From NCBI RefSeq assembly GCF_001428845.1, contig NZ_LMIU01000008.1, positions 179,999 through 243,998 of the forward strand: a stretch of 64,000 nt of DNA. The letters are read 5' to 3'. Positions 1-8,877 of the stretch are shown in pieces. A model generated the notes under the pieces. That model searched no databases, was not told the DNA's origin, and saw only the letters and a list, made by a program, of their open reading frames with translations. The translations under genes and the position numbers were made by a program. Position 1 is the stretch's first letter. Each line of letters starts with the position of its first letter. Origin of the DNA: Achromobacter sp. Root83 (lineage in GTDB: Bacteria > Pseudomonadota > Gammaproteobacteria > Burkholderiales > Burkholderiaceae_B).

Positions 1-664
1 CGAATTCGATCAGCACCAGCGCCAGCAACAGCGGCGTGGCGAAGCGCACCTTCTTGGACGTCGCGGGATCGGTTTCGGTCACCATGAAGGCGTTGCCGCG
101 CAGCCCTTCCGTCACGCGCATGTGGCGCTTCAGGAACTTGAGGATCGGGTTGGTGGCGATGTCCGGGGTCTGGTCCGCGATCATCCACATCTTGATGCCC
201 GTGAACACCAGGAACGCGCCGAACAGATAGAGCAGCCAGCCAAAGTTGCTGACCAGCGCGGCGCCCAGGCCGATCATGATGGCGCGCAGGACGATCACGC
301 CCAGGATGCCCCAGAACAGCACGCGATGCTGGTATTGGCGCGGGATCGCAAAGAAGCTGAAGATCAACGCGATCACGAAGACGTTGTCCATGGACAGCGA
401 CTTCTCGATCATGAAGCCCGTGTAATAGGCCATGCCGCTGGCCGCGCCCAGTTGCCACCAGACCCAGCCGCCGAACAGCAGCGCCGCGGTGATGTAGCCG
501 GCCGACAGCAGCAGGCTTTCACGCACGCCGATCTCGCGGTCTTCCTTGTGCAGCACGCCCAGGTCGAAGACCAGGAGACTGACGACGATGCCGATGAACA
601 GCAGCCAGCTCCAGGTTGGCGTGCCGAGGAAATCGGCGTTGAAGAAGGTGATCAAAGTGTCCAT
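1..664 (-). CDS. TerC/Alx-family integral membrane protein (partial, C-terminus outside window)
   Basis: The frame reads leftward from an ATG at 664 and runs off the window edge, so only the first 221 residues are visible. It has repeated hydrophobic segments and the family core around residues 80-90 (IEKSLSMDN, with its acidic residue in a membrane helix), followed by FVIALIFSFF and a GIKMW segment. TerC/Alx proteins are inner-membrane proteins linked to manganese export and metal-ion stress, and to tellurite resistance in the original plasmid locus. It is divergent from an NhaR-like regulator with only 108 bp between them, so co-regulation is likely. Family assignment is firm; the transported ion cannot be read from sequence. 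Confidence 0.9.
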   Translation of the reverse strand, partial: MDTLITFFNADFLGTPTWSWLLFIGIVVSLLVFDLGVLHKEDREIGVRESLLLSAGYITAALLFGGWVWWQLGAASGMAYYTGFMIEKSLSMDNVFVIALIFSFFAIPRQYQHRVLFWGILGVIVLRAIMIGLGAALVSNFGWLLYLFGAFLVFTGIKMWMIADQTPDIATNPILKFLKRHMRVTEGLRGNAFMVTETDPATSKKVRFATPLLLALVLIEF

Positions 665-677
665 GAATGCCCCGCTT

Positions 678-749
678 GGTTCGAAGGCCCCCATGATCCG
701 GATCTGGTACGGATGGAGAAATCAGCCTGAAAGTGAGTTAAGGTTCGAA
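678..749. promoter_or_regulatory. Repeated GGTTCGAA motif between terC-like and nhaR-like genes
   Basis: The 108-bp divergent intergenic region contains GGTTCGAA at 678-685 and again at 742-749, 64 bp apart, about six helical turns. Each contains the palindrome TTCGAA, and the second is followed by AAAAACCGAA, which extends it as an imperfect inverted repeat. LysR regulators commonly bind two such sites upstream of a divergent target. The repeats are seen; assigning them to the adjacent regulator is inference. Confidence 0.35.
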
Positions 750-772
750 AAAACCGAAGTGAGACCACACCG

Positions 773-1666
773 ATGCTGAATTACCGCCACCTGTATTACT
801 TCTGGATGGTCGCCAAGGAAGGCGGCTTTTCCCGTGCCGCCGAACGGCTCGACATGGCCATCCAGACCATCAGCGCCCAGGTGCGGGAGCTTGAAAAGAA
901 CCTGGGCCATCAATTGCTCAAACCGGCCGGGCGGGGCGTGGCGCTGACCGACGCGGGCCAGGCCGCCTTCGCGCGTGCCGAAGAGATTTTCCAGATCGGC
1001 CAGGTGCTGCCGCAGGAGGTGCGCGCGGCGGCCACCAAGCCCGTCGTGCGCCTGTCCGTGGGGCTGTCCGACGGCATCTCCAAGCTGGCCGCGCACGCCT
1101 TGCTGGGGCCGGTGCTGCATACCCCCGACCTGCACCTGACCTGCCACGAGGGCGAGGTCGAGGAACTGCTCGGAGAACTGGCCCGGCACCACCTGGACCT
1201 GGTCCTGGCCGGCCAGGGCGCCCCCGCCAACCCCAACCTGCGGCTCACCAGCGACCGCCTGGTGTCGTCCCCGGTCGACTGGTATGGCCCCGCCAAGCTG
1301 GTGCGCAAATCGGATACGCTGGACTTTCCCCGCTGCCTGGAACGCCTGCCCGTGCTGCTGCCCACGGGCCATTCTGTGCTGCGCCAGACCCTGGACCGCT
1401 GGTTCGGCGAGCAAGGCGTCTATCCCAATGTGGTGGGCGAATTCGAGGACAGCGCCCTGATGTCGGTGTTCGCCGCCCGCGGCCTGGGCGTTTTTCCCCT
1501 GAGCCGCCTGGGCGGAGACGACATCGCCCTGCTGCGCGGCTTGCGCCCGCTGGCCCGCTGCGATGACGTCCACGAAGAGATCTACGCCATCCGCAACCGG
1601 CGCGGCCAGCATCACCCGCTGGTCCAGGCCATCCTGGCGAGTGCGAAAACTTCGGTTTTATCTTAA
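773..1666 (+). CDS. nhaR: LysR-family transcriptional regulator, NhaR-like
   Basis: A 297-residue protein with an N-terminal winged helix-turn-helix (about residues 5-65, LNYRHLYYFWMVAKEGG and AAERLDMAIQTISAQVRELE) and a LysR effector-binding domain. The opening matches NhaR, the LysR activator of the Na+/H+ antiporter gene nhaA in enterobacteria. No antiporter gene is visible here. The closest candidate target is the divergent TerC-like gene, so it may answer to cation or pH stress but act on a different gene. The ATG at 773 follows a weak, purine-poor ribosome site but gives the expected family N-terminus. Confidence 0.85.
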   Translation: MLNYRHLYYFWMVAKEGGFSRAAERLDMAIQTISAQVRELEKNLGHQLLKPAGRGVALTDAGQAAFARAEEIFQIGQVLPQEVRAAATKPVVRLSVGLSDGISKLAAHALLGPVLHTPDLHLTCHEGEVEELLGELARHHLDLVLAGQGAPANPNLRLTSDRLVSSPVDWYGPAKLVRKSDTLDFPRCLERLPVLLPTGHSVLRQTLDRWFGEQGVYPNVVGEFEDSALMSVFAARGLGVFPLSRLGGDDIALLRGLRPLARCDDVHEEIYAIRNRRGQHHPLVQAILASAKTSVLS

Positions 1667-1750
1667 TGTTTGTCACATCCATTCTGGTTTTTCAGAAATA
1701 GAATCGCCTTTATCGTGGACCCTCTTTTGAATTATCGGAGTACCACTTCA

Positions 1751-2149
1751 ATGAAAAAAATCATCTGGCTCGCTTTTGCCGTGCTTGCCGCACTCTGGAC
1801 CGGGCTGGTGGCGCTGACCTTGCAATTGACCGACTGGGTCCTCGCGACCATCGCCACGGCCCAGGTGCCGGGCGCCGCGATCGACACCTCGCAATGGGTC
1901 GCGCCAGCCTGGGCGGCCGCCTGGGTCGACCCCGCGTGGCTGCAATCGCTGCAGGGCGGGCTGGTCTGGGCCGCTCAGGGCCTGAACCAGGTCCTGCCCT
2001 TCGCGGGCAGCCTGGGCACGCTCATCTCGGTGCTGGGCTGGATCTGCTGGGGCTTCATCATGGCCGCCCTGCTGGTCCTGGCGCTGATCCTGCACTGGCT
2101 GGCCGGCAAGCGCGGGCAGGACGCGGCCCCGGGCCGTCAAGTGGTGTAA
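1751..2149 (+). CDS. Small inner-membrane protein, unrecognised
   Basis: A 132-residue protein starting MKKIIW at an ATG preceded by CGGAG (1735-1739). An upstream in-frame ATG at 1670 is less likely because it would add 27 residues without a ribosome site. There is an N-terminal hydrophobic segment (about 3-24), a middle amphipathic Trp/Ala-rich region, and a strong C-terminal hydrophobic segment (about 87-120) ending in a basic tail. I do not recognise the family. It lies alone between the NhaR-like gene and a secreted protein gene on the same strand. Confidence 0.7.
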   Translation: MKKIIWLAFAVLAALWTGLVALTLQLTDWVLATIATAQVPGAAIDTSQWVAPAWAAAWVDPAWLQSLQGGLVWAAQGLNQVLPFAGSLGTLISVLGWICWGFIMAALLVLALILHWLAGKRGQDAAPGRQVV

Positions 2150-2201
2150 TAAGGGGCAGGCAACGCGCCGCCCGGCACGCTGCCCTCACCAGGAGCGTGC
2201 C

Positions 2202-2834
2202 GTGTCCTCTCGATCCCCCCGTGCCCTATTCCTTCCCATCGCAGCGCTGCTTGCCGGCGCCGCGATGGGCGCCGCGCAGGCCTCGGCCCCGGCCGCGGCG
2301 CACGGGGTGGACGTCTGCACGCTGGAAGGCACGTCGGGTCAATATAGCGTACGGGTGCGCAACACCGGCACCGCGCCGCTCACGCGCGCCGACGTCGTCG
2401 GCGTGACCCTGAACGCCAGCGGCCAGGGCAGCGGCAACATCAACGTCAGCCTCGCCGACGTCCCTCCCGGAAAATTCAAGACGGCGGTGCTTGCGCGCCA
2501 CGGGGAATCTGCCGCGCTCGTCAGCGTGGCGACGTATCAAACCGTCAATGGCGTGGAAGTCCCGCAGCAGGAGCTGTACGCGGGCAAGGTCGCGCATGTG
2601 TCGCCCGGATCGGCGCGGCAGTACACGCTGGCCCCCCTGGCGGTGCGCGGCTGGACGGTGGCTTACGGCACGCAGCAAGGCCCCAGCCTGGAAGCGGGCA
2701 GCGCGGTGCTGCTGATCTATCCCGCCCGCGCGGCCAAGAACCGGGATGCCAGCCGGCCGGAAGCGGGGCGAGCGCCCGCCGATGTGGTTCCCCTCAAGCC
2801 CTGCCAGACCGAGGCCGGCGCCAAAAAATCCTGA
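2202..2834 (+). CDS. Exported hypothetical protein
   Basis: A 210-residue protein beginning at GTG 2202, seven bases after AGGAG. Residues 1-28 form a signal peptide (hydrophobic core LFLPIAALLAGAAMGA, cleavage likely after AQA). The mature part has two cysteines (in VCTLEG and KPCQTE) that could pair, and a beta-rich central region with RVRNTGTAPLTRAD suggesting an Ig-like or carbohydrate-binding fold. No catalytic motif is visible. It converges with the next gene, separated by only 6 bp. Confidence 0.65.
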   Translation: MSSRSPRALFLPIAALLAGAAMGAAQASAPAAAHGVDVCTLEGTSGQYSVRVRNTGTAPLTRADVVGVTLNASGQGSGNINVSLADVPPGKFKTAVLARHGESAALVSVATYQTVNGVEVPQQELYAGKVAHVSPGSARQYTLAPLAVRGWTVAYGTQQGPSLEAGSAVLLIYPARAAKNRDASRPEAGRAPADVVPLKPCQTEAGAKKS

Positions 2835-2840
2835 ACGGGC

Positions 2841-3242
2841 TCAGGTCCCGCTCAGCAGGTCGCGCTCGTTGAGCAGCGCATAGACGATTTCCGGCCGGTT
2901 ATCGAAACCGCGCCGGATCGCGGCGGGCAGCGACGCGCGCGTCTTGCGGCACAGGCCCGGCAGATCTTCCAACTGGATGGATATGCCCCGAGACGTGCGG
3001 ACCTCGTTGTCGCTGGGCGTGATGCGGATCACGATCCCCAGTTGCGCGTGAATGCGCCCCTGCATCGCCCGCAGATCATCCAGGCTGGCGATGTTCTCCA
3101 GCCGCGCCACCAGCCGCTTTTCCTCTTCCTTGGTCAATCGCAATACGCGCACGTCCGACGCCGGATCGGCCAGCAGCCGTTCCCGGTCGCACACACAGGC
3201 GCCCGGGGGGCATTCTTGGCGGATCGGAAATGAAGGGTTCAT
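2841..3242 (-). CDS. Conserved cytoplasmic hypothetical protein with N-terminal Cys cluster
   Basis: A 133-residue protein with no signal peptide or membrane segment. Its N-terminus carries a compact cysteine cluster (ECPPGACVCDRE, C-x5-C-x-C) that could hold a metal, followed by a charged helical region and an LEDLPGLC segment with a further cysteine. I do not recognise the family. Codon use and GC match its neighbours, so it is probably a normal resident gene. Confidence 0.6.
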   Translation of the reverse strand: MNPSFPIRQECPPGACVCDRERLLADPASDVRVLRLTKEEEKRLVARLENIASLDDLRAMQGRIHAQLGIVIRITPSDNEVRTSRGISIQLEDLPGLCRKTRASLPAAIRRGFDNRPEIVYALLNERDLLSGT

Positions 3243-3393
3243 GGCGGACGGATAAGCGGGGCCGGGCGGCGCGGGCCCAGCCTAACACTGGATTCTACCC
3301 AGGATGCGCATCCGCACCGCCGCGCCCACCGATCGTTTACCCGCACACCGCTGGGGCATAATGCCCGGCGGAACCGAATCGAGGGACGAACAG

Positions 3394-4677
3394 GTGAAAG
3401 GCATTCTGCTTGCGGCCATGCTTGCCACGGCGGCACAAGGCGCGTGCGCGCGCGAGTTTCCGTACCCCATCAAAGCCGGACTGCCCGCCACCGTGACGAC
3501 CACCGGCGGCGCGCAGGAGCGCGCCACGGTGCGCGTGGGCGACGGACCCGCTTACGAGCTGGGCGAGTTCGACGAAGAAATCGACCAGATGGAATCCGTG
3601 GACATCAACCAGGACGGGTACCGCGACCTGGTCCTTGGCCAAAGCGGCGGCAGCTCGCAGGTCATCTCGCGCCTGTTCCTCTACCGCCCCGACGACGGCG
3701 GCTTCCAGGAAATAGCGTATCCCGGCGGCGAGGCCAGTCCCTGCCACGGTTTCGTCAATCCGTTCTTCAAGCCCGGCCTGCCTGCCTTCAGCGTGGCCTG
3801 CCGCTATGGCGCGGCCAGCAACGGCTCCGAAGACTACGTGTTGCGGCCGGACGGCACGGCGCACGCCACCTCGTGGACCACCCAGGCGCTGTTCGGACTT
3901 GAGACCGCCCAGGCGGAACTGACCTATCGCTTCCGCGACGACGGCTCCGTCGCCGGCATCGACATCGACGGCGAAGGCTCGCCGCTGGAAGGCGGCGTGG
4001 TGCCGGTCGGCAGGCTGGACCTGTACGACGCGCCCGACGTCAACGCCCGTCCGGCCATAACGGCCGCCCAAGGCGAGCGGCTGGACGTGGTGGCGCTGCG
4101 TCCGCTCGGCTGGCTGCAAGTGCGCTACGCCCGCCAATCCGGCGGCGAGGTCCTGAAATGGGTGCGCTACGGCGACCTGCGCGTGGACAAGCACGGCTAC
4201 ACGCCCGCGCCGCCCGATGAAAGCGGGCTGGCGCTGACCCTGTTCAATTACCTGGACGCCTGGAACGACGAGGAATCGGGCGGCCGCCTCACGCTGCGGC
4301 TGGACAATCATGGCGCCGCGCCGGCCGCGCTATCCCTGCCCCGTGTCTGGCTGCTGCTGATCAACGCGCAGGGCGACCGCATCGTGCATCCCTTGCTCCA
4401 GGCCGACGCCGTCGCGCTGGGACCGGCGGGCTCGCCGGCGCCGGACAGCGCCATCGGGCTGGTCGATGCGCCGGTGCTGTGGCGCCACGACGAAGGCAAT
4501 GGCGGCAGGGCCAGCTACATGATCCGCGAAAACGAAGCTGGTTATGTGCAGGCCGTTCCCGACCTGGCCGCGGGCCGCTACCGCATGACTGCCGTCGTGA
4601 CCGATCCTGGCAATCTTCGGGAACCGCTTTACTCGAACCAGGTCGAGTTCGACTTCCCGTTCCCGAAGCTGGAATAG
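3394..4677 (+). CDS. Exported protein with FG-GAP-like and SH3-like segments
   Basis: The ORF is open from 3304. The GTG at 3394 is preferred because GAGGGA sits 8 bases upstream and it begins a good signal peptide (VKGILLAAMLATAAQGACA). That gives 427 residues. The mature protein has a VDINQDGYRDLVLG segment like the calcium-binding FG-GAP/VCBS repeat of beta-propeller proteins. A region around residues 205-270 (LDLYDAPDVNARP, GWLQVRY) resembles bacterial SH3-like domains. Nothing points to catalysis. A periplasmic or surface role is inferred from the signal peptide alone. Confidence 0.65.
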   Translation: MKGILLAAMLATAAQGACAREFPYPIKAGLPATVTTTGGAQERATVRVGDGPAYELGEFDEEIDQMESVDINQDGYRDLVLGQSGGSSQVISRLFLYRPDDGGFQEIAYPGGEASPCHGFVNPFFKPGLPAFSVACRYGAASNGSEDYVLRPDGTAHATSWTTQALFGLETAQAELTYRFRDDGSVAGIDIDGEGSPLEGGVVPVGRLDLYDAPDVNARPAITAAQGERLDVVALRPLGWLQVRYARQSGGEVLKWVRYGDLRVDKHGYTPAPPDESGLALTLFNYLDAWNDEESGGRLTLRLDNHGAAPAALSLPRVWLLLINAQGDRIVHPLLQADAVALGPAGSPAPDSAIGLVDAPVLWRHDEGNGGRASYMIRENEAGYVQAVPDLAAGRYRMTAVVTDPGNLREPLYSNQVEFDFPFPKLE

Positions 4678-4680
4678 GCG

Positions 4681-7050
4681 CTACCAGTAGTAGTTCAGGC
4701 TGAGCATCGCTTCGCGCTCCATGCCGCGGAACGTGTAGGTGTAGTAGCGCTTGTCGAAAACGTTATTGATGTTCAGCGCGATGCGGTAGCGCGGCGTCTC
4801 GTAGGCGACCGCCACGTCCGCCAGCGTGAACGCCGGGTTGTACGGCGTGCTGCCGTCGGCCGCGGTGTTCAGCGGCGCCTTGCCGCGATAGCGCACGCCG
4901 CCCCCGAGCATCAGGCCCTGGACTTGATGCGGACGGTAGTCCAGCCACAGGCTGGCCGTCTGGCGCGCGGTCTGCGAGAGCTGCTGGCCCACATCCTGCA
5001 GCCGGTTGCTCTTCGTCGTGCGCGGATCGATGTAGCTATAGCCGGCCATCACGCTGAGTTCACGCGTGAGCGGAAACTTGGCCTCCAGCTCCACACCCGT
5101 GGAGCGCACCTCGCCGGTCTGCACGCTGAAGCGTGGATGGTCGGGATCCTGCGTGGTCACATTGGTCTGGCGGATGTCGAACACCGCGGCCGTGAAGAGC
5201 GCGTCGGTGCCTGGCGGCTGATATTTCAGCCCGACCTCGTACTGCTTGCCCTCGCGCGGCTTGAACGCGGTACCGTCGAACTGCTTTCCCGTGATGGGGT
5301 CGAACGCCGTGGAATAGCTCACGTAAGGCGCGACGCCGTTGTCGAACAGATAGAGCAGGCCCACGCTGCCCGTGGTGGCCGCGTCGCTGATCCTGGGCTG
5401 CGTGGTGCTGCTCTGGTTGGTGCGCACGAAGTCCCGCCGCAGGCTCACGTTGCCGACCCATTGATTCCACTTGAGCTGGTTCAGCGTGTAGATGCCGGTC
5501 TGCTTCAGGTCGGTGCGCGACGGATCCAGTTCGGGATAGTCGATCTGCTGGCCGTACACCGGCGCGTAGATGTCCAGGTTGGGCACATCCCACCCGAAGC
5601 CCAGCGCATCGTTTTCCTTGTAGCGCAGATAGTCCACGCCCACCGCGAACGTGTGTTGCAGGCCGCCCCACGCGAAGTCGCGCGACGCGCGGCTGTCCAC
5701 GGCCAGGGTCTTACCGTTGGTGCGCTGGGCCAGGCTGCCCCGCGTGACCGTGCGCTTGTCTTCCAGCAGATCCATCCCGTAGATGTGCCGGTAGTCGATA
5801 TCGATCTCCGAATAGCGCAGGTTCTGGCGCAGGCGCCAGCCGCCGTCGGTGTCGTGCTCGAAGGCGTAGCCGATGGATTTGGTATCGCGGTCGAAGCGGT
5901 CGAAATCCGGATCGCCGGCGGTGCGGCTGAGCGGCAGGTCCCCGATCTCGGGATAGGTGTACAGGTTCGGCCACCAGCTCTTCGGGGTGGCGCGTTCCTT
6001 GGAGTACGTGCCCAGCACGGTCAGGCGCGTCTGGTTCGTGATGTTCCACAGGATCGACGGCGCCACGGAAATCCGGTCGTCGCGGGAACCATCTGTGCGT
6101 CCGTCGCTGTCGCGGCCCATCACATTCAGGCGATACAGCACCTTCTGGTCGGCGTCGAACGCGCCGCCCAGGTCCGCCGTGAGCTGGCGGCGGTTGTACG
6201 TGCCGTAGCTTGCGCCCACGCTGTTGACATGGTCCGCCGAGGGGCGCTTGGAGACCACGTTGATGACGCCGCCCGGGCGCCCCTGGCCGAACAGGACGGA
6301 GGCCGGCCCCTTCAACACCTCGATGCTGTCGAGCTCGTCCAGGTTGTCGTTCCAGGATGCATAGGTGCCCGTCGACAACTGCTTCAAGCCGTCCTTGAAA
6401 TAGGCGCTCCCATCGCTGAAGCCCCGGATCACCGCTCCGGTCATGCGCGCATCGCTGGAACCCGACACTTCCGTCTGCACGCCGGGCGTGTAGGCCAGCG
6501 CGCCCTCCAGATTGCGCGGCGCCTGCACCTTGATCTGTTCCTGCGTCACGATCGACACCGAACGCGGGGTTTCGATCAGCGGCACATCGAGCTTGCCGCT
6601 CCGGCTGGACAGCGCGACGTAGCTGTCCGCCGTTCCCACCGCCACCCCGCGCACCGTCACGGGCTCGAGCTGCGTCGAGGCCGCGGAGGGCGCGGTCAGC
6701 GAGACATTGCGCCCATCGCGCTGAAAGTTGATGCCAGTGCCCGCCAACAGCCGGCGCAACGCGTCATCGGGCGTCAGGCGGCCCGACACCGCGGGCGCGT
6801 TGCGGCCGCGCACGGTCTCGGGCAGATAGAAGATCACCAGAGATGCCTGCTCGCCCAACTGGATCAGCGCATCGCCCAGCGGCTGCGCCGTGATGCTGAC
6901 CTGGACGGGCGCCGTCTGCGCCACGGCATCGCGCGGCATGGCGGTCCACGCCAGCACCAGGGAAATCGCCAGGGCGCCGCATGCGCCGTGCGCGCCGCGC
7001 TTTGCTGTCTTGCGCGCCGCCGCGCGCTGCTTCACTTGCTTGTCCATCAT
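4681..7050 (-). CDS. TonB-dependent siderophore receptor with N-terminal STN signalling domain
   Basis: A 789-residue outer-membrane receptor. After a long basic signal peptide comes an STN domain (about residues 45-115, ITAQPLGDALIQLGEQA and GINFQRDGRNVSL). This is the part that contacts a FecR-type anti-sigma protein in FpvA/FecA-like transducers. The plug follows (PRSVSIVTQEQI, LKGPASVLFGQGRPGG), then a 22-strand-type barrel ending in an aromatic C-terminus (YYW). The ATG at 7050 is chosen; the ORF continues upstream only to a TTG at 7155. It lies downstream of its ECF sigma and FecR genes on the same strand, so it is probably autoinduced by its ferric-siderophore. The ligand cannot be named from sequence. 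Confidence 0.93.
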   Translation of the reverse strand: MMDKQVKQRAAARKTAKRGAHGACGALAISLVLAWTAMPRDAVAQTAPVQVSITAQPLGDALIQLGEQASLVIFYLPETVRGRNAPAVSGRLTPDDALRRLLAGTGINFQRDGRNVSLTAPSAASTQLEPVTVRGVAVGTADSYVALSSRSGKLDVPLIETPRSVSIVTQEQIKVQAPRNLEGALAYTPGVQTEVSGSSDARMTGAVIRGFSDGSAYFKDGLKQLSTGTYASWNDNLDELDSIEVLKGPASVLFGQGRPGGVINVVSKRPSADHVNSVGASYGTYNRRQLTADLGGAFDADQKVLYRLNVMGRDSDGRTDGSRDDRISVAPSILWNITNQTRLTVLGTYSKERATPKSWWPNLYTYPEIGDLPLSRTAGDPDFDRFDRDTKSIGYAFEHDTDGGWRLRQNLRYSEIDIDYRHIYGMDLLEDKRTVTRGSLAQRTNGKTLAVDSRASRDFAWGGLQHTFAVGVDYLRYKENDALGFGWDVPNLDIYAPVYGQQIDYPELDPSRTDLKQTGIYTLNQLKWNQWVGNVSLRRDFVRTNQSSTTQPRISDAATTGSVGLLYLFDNGVAPYVSYSTAFDPITGKQFDGTAFKPREGKQYEVGLKYQPPGTDALFTAAVFDIRQTNVTTQDPDHPRFSVQTGEVRSTGVELEAKFPLTRELSVMAGYSYIDPRTTKSNRLQDVGQQLSQTARQTASLWLDYRPHQVQGLMLGGGVRYRGKAPLNTAADGSTPYNPAFTLADVAVAYETPRYRIALNINNVFDKRYYTYTFRGMEREAMLSLNYYW

Positions 7051-7183
7051 GGGTAGAAAAATTCCAGTACAACTGCCCGCGCATTCCGCGCCCGACACCC
7101 TTGGCCAAAGGTTGCTTCCAGGGCCGAGATCGGCTTGCGAGCGCGTCCCCTTCAACGTCTAGACGCCGGCATCGCAAAAAAAC

Positions 7184-7200
7184 CGGAATGATTCTCGATA
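7184..7200 (-). promoter_or_regulatory. Possible weak Fur box upstream of the TonB receptor
   Basis: Read on the minus strand, 7200-7184 matches the classical 19-bp Fur consensus at about 12 of 17 positions, including an intact GAGAATCATT core. It lies about 135 bp before the receptor ATG, leaving room for a promoter and a long leader. The match is clearly poorer than the Fur box before the sigma gene. Confidence 0.35.
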
Positions 7201-7280
7201 GATAATTTGAAACAAAATGATTCGGCCATGCCGCGTCATGACGCCCTGGTTGGGCGCGCGGGGATGCGGAAATGCCGCGC

Positions 7281-8273
7281 TTAGCGCGGCGCCAGCACGG
7301 CGCTGCCGTCGGCGGGATAAAGCACGATCACGGGCGCGATCTGCGGCAGCACGTTCAAGACGGATTCGGGCTCGTCGATGGACAGGGTGCCCGCCACGCG
7401 CAAGCGCGCAAGCTTGCTGTCGTCGATCCTCAGCGGATTTCGCAGGTAGCGGTTCAGCTCCGCCACCACTTGCGCCAGCGGCGTATCGCGGAAAACCAGC
7501 CGGCCGCGCTGCCAAGCCATGACGGCCGCCACGTTTTCCTGGTGCGGCGCCGCCAGCGGAGTGCCGGGCGTGTAGCCCGCGACATAGCCCGCCGTCAGAT
7601 GGCGGGTCGTCCTGTTCCACCACGAGCCGGCGGAAAACGCCACGCTGCCCTCGTCCACCGCCAGCGCCACCGCGGCGCCGTCGCGCCGGACATTGAACCG
7701 CGTGCCCGTCACCAGGACTTGCGCGTCTCCCGCATCCACCGTGAAAGGCCGCGCGGCGTCGGGGCTGACGGTGAACAGGGCCTCGCCCGCCAGCAGTTCC
7801 ACCAGGCGGCGGTCGGCATACAGCGCGACGCGGACCTGCGTGTCCGTGTTCAGTTCCAGCAGCGAGCCGTCGGGCAAGGTGACGCGCTTGCGTTCGCCTC
7901 GGGCCGTGGCCAGCGACTGGGTGAATTCGGGAGCGGGCGACCACAGCCGGGGGCCGATCACGCCAACGGCAAGCGTCAGGGCACAGGCGGCCGTCAACCC
8001 CATGACGAACCGGCGGCGGCGTGGATGCGCGGACGCGTCACCGGGCTGCGCCAGGATGGCGCGCATTTCGTGTTCGGGCAGGCCATCCGCCACGCGCCAC
8101 AGGGCCTGCATCGCACGGTACTGGCGCAAGTTTTCGGGGTGGGCGGCCAGCCAGACGTCGCGCGCCTGGCGCTCTTTTGCATCCAGCGCGCCCAGACGCT
8201 CGCGCGCGAACCAGCGGGCGGCCTCGTCGCGGGGCGCCGTGGAAGCGTCCGGGCGGGAATCAGTGCGGGGCAT
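7281..8273 (-). CDS. fecR: FecR-family anti-sigma/sigma regulator
   Basis: A 330-residue inner-membrane protein. The cytoplasmic N-terminus (about 1-85) has the FecR WFARERLG...ERQARDVWLAAHPEN pattern. One membrane helix lies near 90-110. The periplasmic FecR domain contains the TLPDGS-x-LELNTDT hallmark and a C-terminal secretin/STN-like part (PLAQVVAELNRY). It should relay ligand occupancy of the downstream receptor to the upstream sigma factor. The ATG at 8273 overlaps the sigma gene by 14 bp, indicating translational coupling. Confidence 0.92.
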   Translation of the reverse strand: MPRTDSRPDASTAPRDEAARWFARERLGALDAKERQARDVWLAAHPENLRQYRAMQALWRVADGLPEHEMRAILAQPGDASAHPRRRRFVMGLTAACALTLAVGVIGPRLWSPAPEFTQSLATARGERKRVTLPDGSLLELNTDTQVRVALYADRRLVELLAGEALFTVSPDAARPFTVDAGDAQVLVTGTRFNVRRDGAAVALAVDEGSVAFSAGSWWNRTTRHLTAGYVAGYTPGTPLAAPHQENVAAVMAWQRGRLVFRDTPLAQVVAELNRYLRNPLRIDDSKLARLRVAGTLSIDEPESVLNVLPQIAPVIVLYPADGSAVLAPR

Positions 8274-8766
8274 GATCTTGCAACCGGTCATGGATGTGGG
8301 TCAACGCGCGCTTCATGTGCTTTTCGACCGTGCTTTGCGTCAATCCGAGTTTCTGCGCAATCTCGGCCTGTGTGTAGCCCTCGAGCTTGTTCCACAGGAA
8401 CACCTGCTGGCATTTCAGCGGCAGTTCGGCCAGCGCAGACTTTAGCGCATCGGCCAATTGCGCGGCCCGGATCGCGGACTCCGGATCGGCCTGCGCGGGA
8501 TGTTCGGCGTCAGGCAGCCCTTCAAGACTGATCAGCTCGCGCCGGGACTGGCGCCGGAATTCGCCATTCAGGCGATTCTGGCTGGCGCCGTAGAGATAGG
8601 CCTTCGGATCCAGCACGGCGGCCTCGCCATTGCGCAGCATGTTCGCCACCACATCGTGCGCGGCGTCTTCCGCGTCCTGCCGGCTGGCGCTGCGCCGCGT
8701 CCACGTCCCGATCAGCTCGCGGTAATGCGCGAGCCAGCCTTTTTCGGATGGCGGATGGCGGGACAT
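8260..8766 (-). CDS. fecI: ECF sigma factor, FecI-like
   Basis: A 168-residue ECF sigma factor with region 2 (DAEDAAHDVVANML...PKAYLYGASQNRL) and region 4 (LAELPLKCQQVFLWNKLEGYTQ..., then STVEKHMKRAL). The ATG at 8766 is preferred over one 45 bases upstream because it leaves a 43-bp gap to a strong Fur box. It is the first gene of a sigma-FecR-receptor unit and should direct transcription of the receptor gene under iron starvation plus ligand. Confidence 0.93.
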   Translation of the reverse strand: MSRHPPSEKGWLAHYRELIGTWTRRSASRQDAEDAAHDVVANMLRNGEAAVLDPKAYLYGASQNRLNGEFRRQSRRELISLEGLPDAEHPAQADPESAIRAAQLADALKSALAELPLKCQQVFLWNKLEGYTQAEIAQKLGLTQSTVEKHMKRALTHIHDRLQDHAPH

Positions 8767-8809
8767 GGAACGGCAGTGAGGCAATCGCGGGGAGAAGGCC
8801 GGCATTATC

Positions 8810-8826
8810 AATCATGATTCTCATTA
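8810..8826 (-). promoter_or_regulatory. Fur box before the ECF sigma gene
   Basis: The minus-strand sequence TAATGAGAATCATGATT matches the E. coli Fur consensus at 15 of 17 positions, keeping both inverted halves. It lies 43 bp upstream of the sigma-factor ATG and 51 bp upstream of the divergent YdcF-like gene. Iron-replete repression of the uptake module is the expected effect. Confidence 0.65.
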
Positions 8827-8877
8827 CGGCAAATGCGCGAGCGCGGTTTTGCCTTAAGCTCTTGCCCTCGAACCCGA

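Noticed and set aside
665..772. yybP-ykoY manganese riboswitch before the terC-like gene
   Set aside because: The whole divergent gap is 108 bp and shows no such paired structure; the repeats present look like protein-binding sites.
4924..7056. 710-residue open frame on the + strand
   Set aside because: It lies antisense to the TonB receptor, whose motifs are clear. Its protein is Arg/His/Ala-rich, as expected from the reverse of a GC-rich gene.
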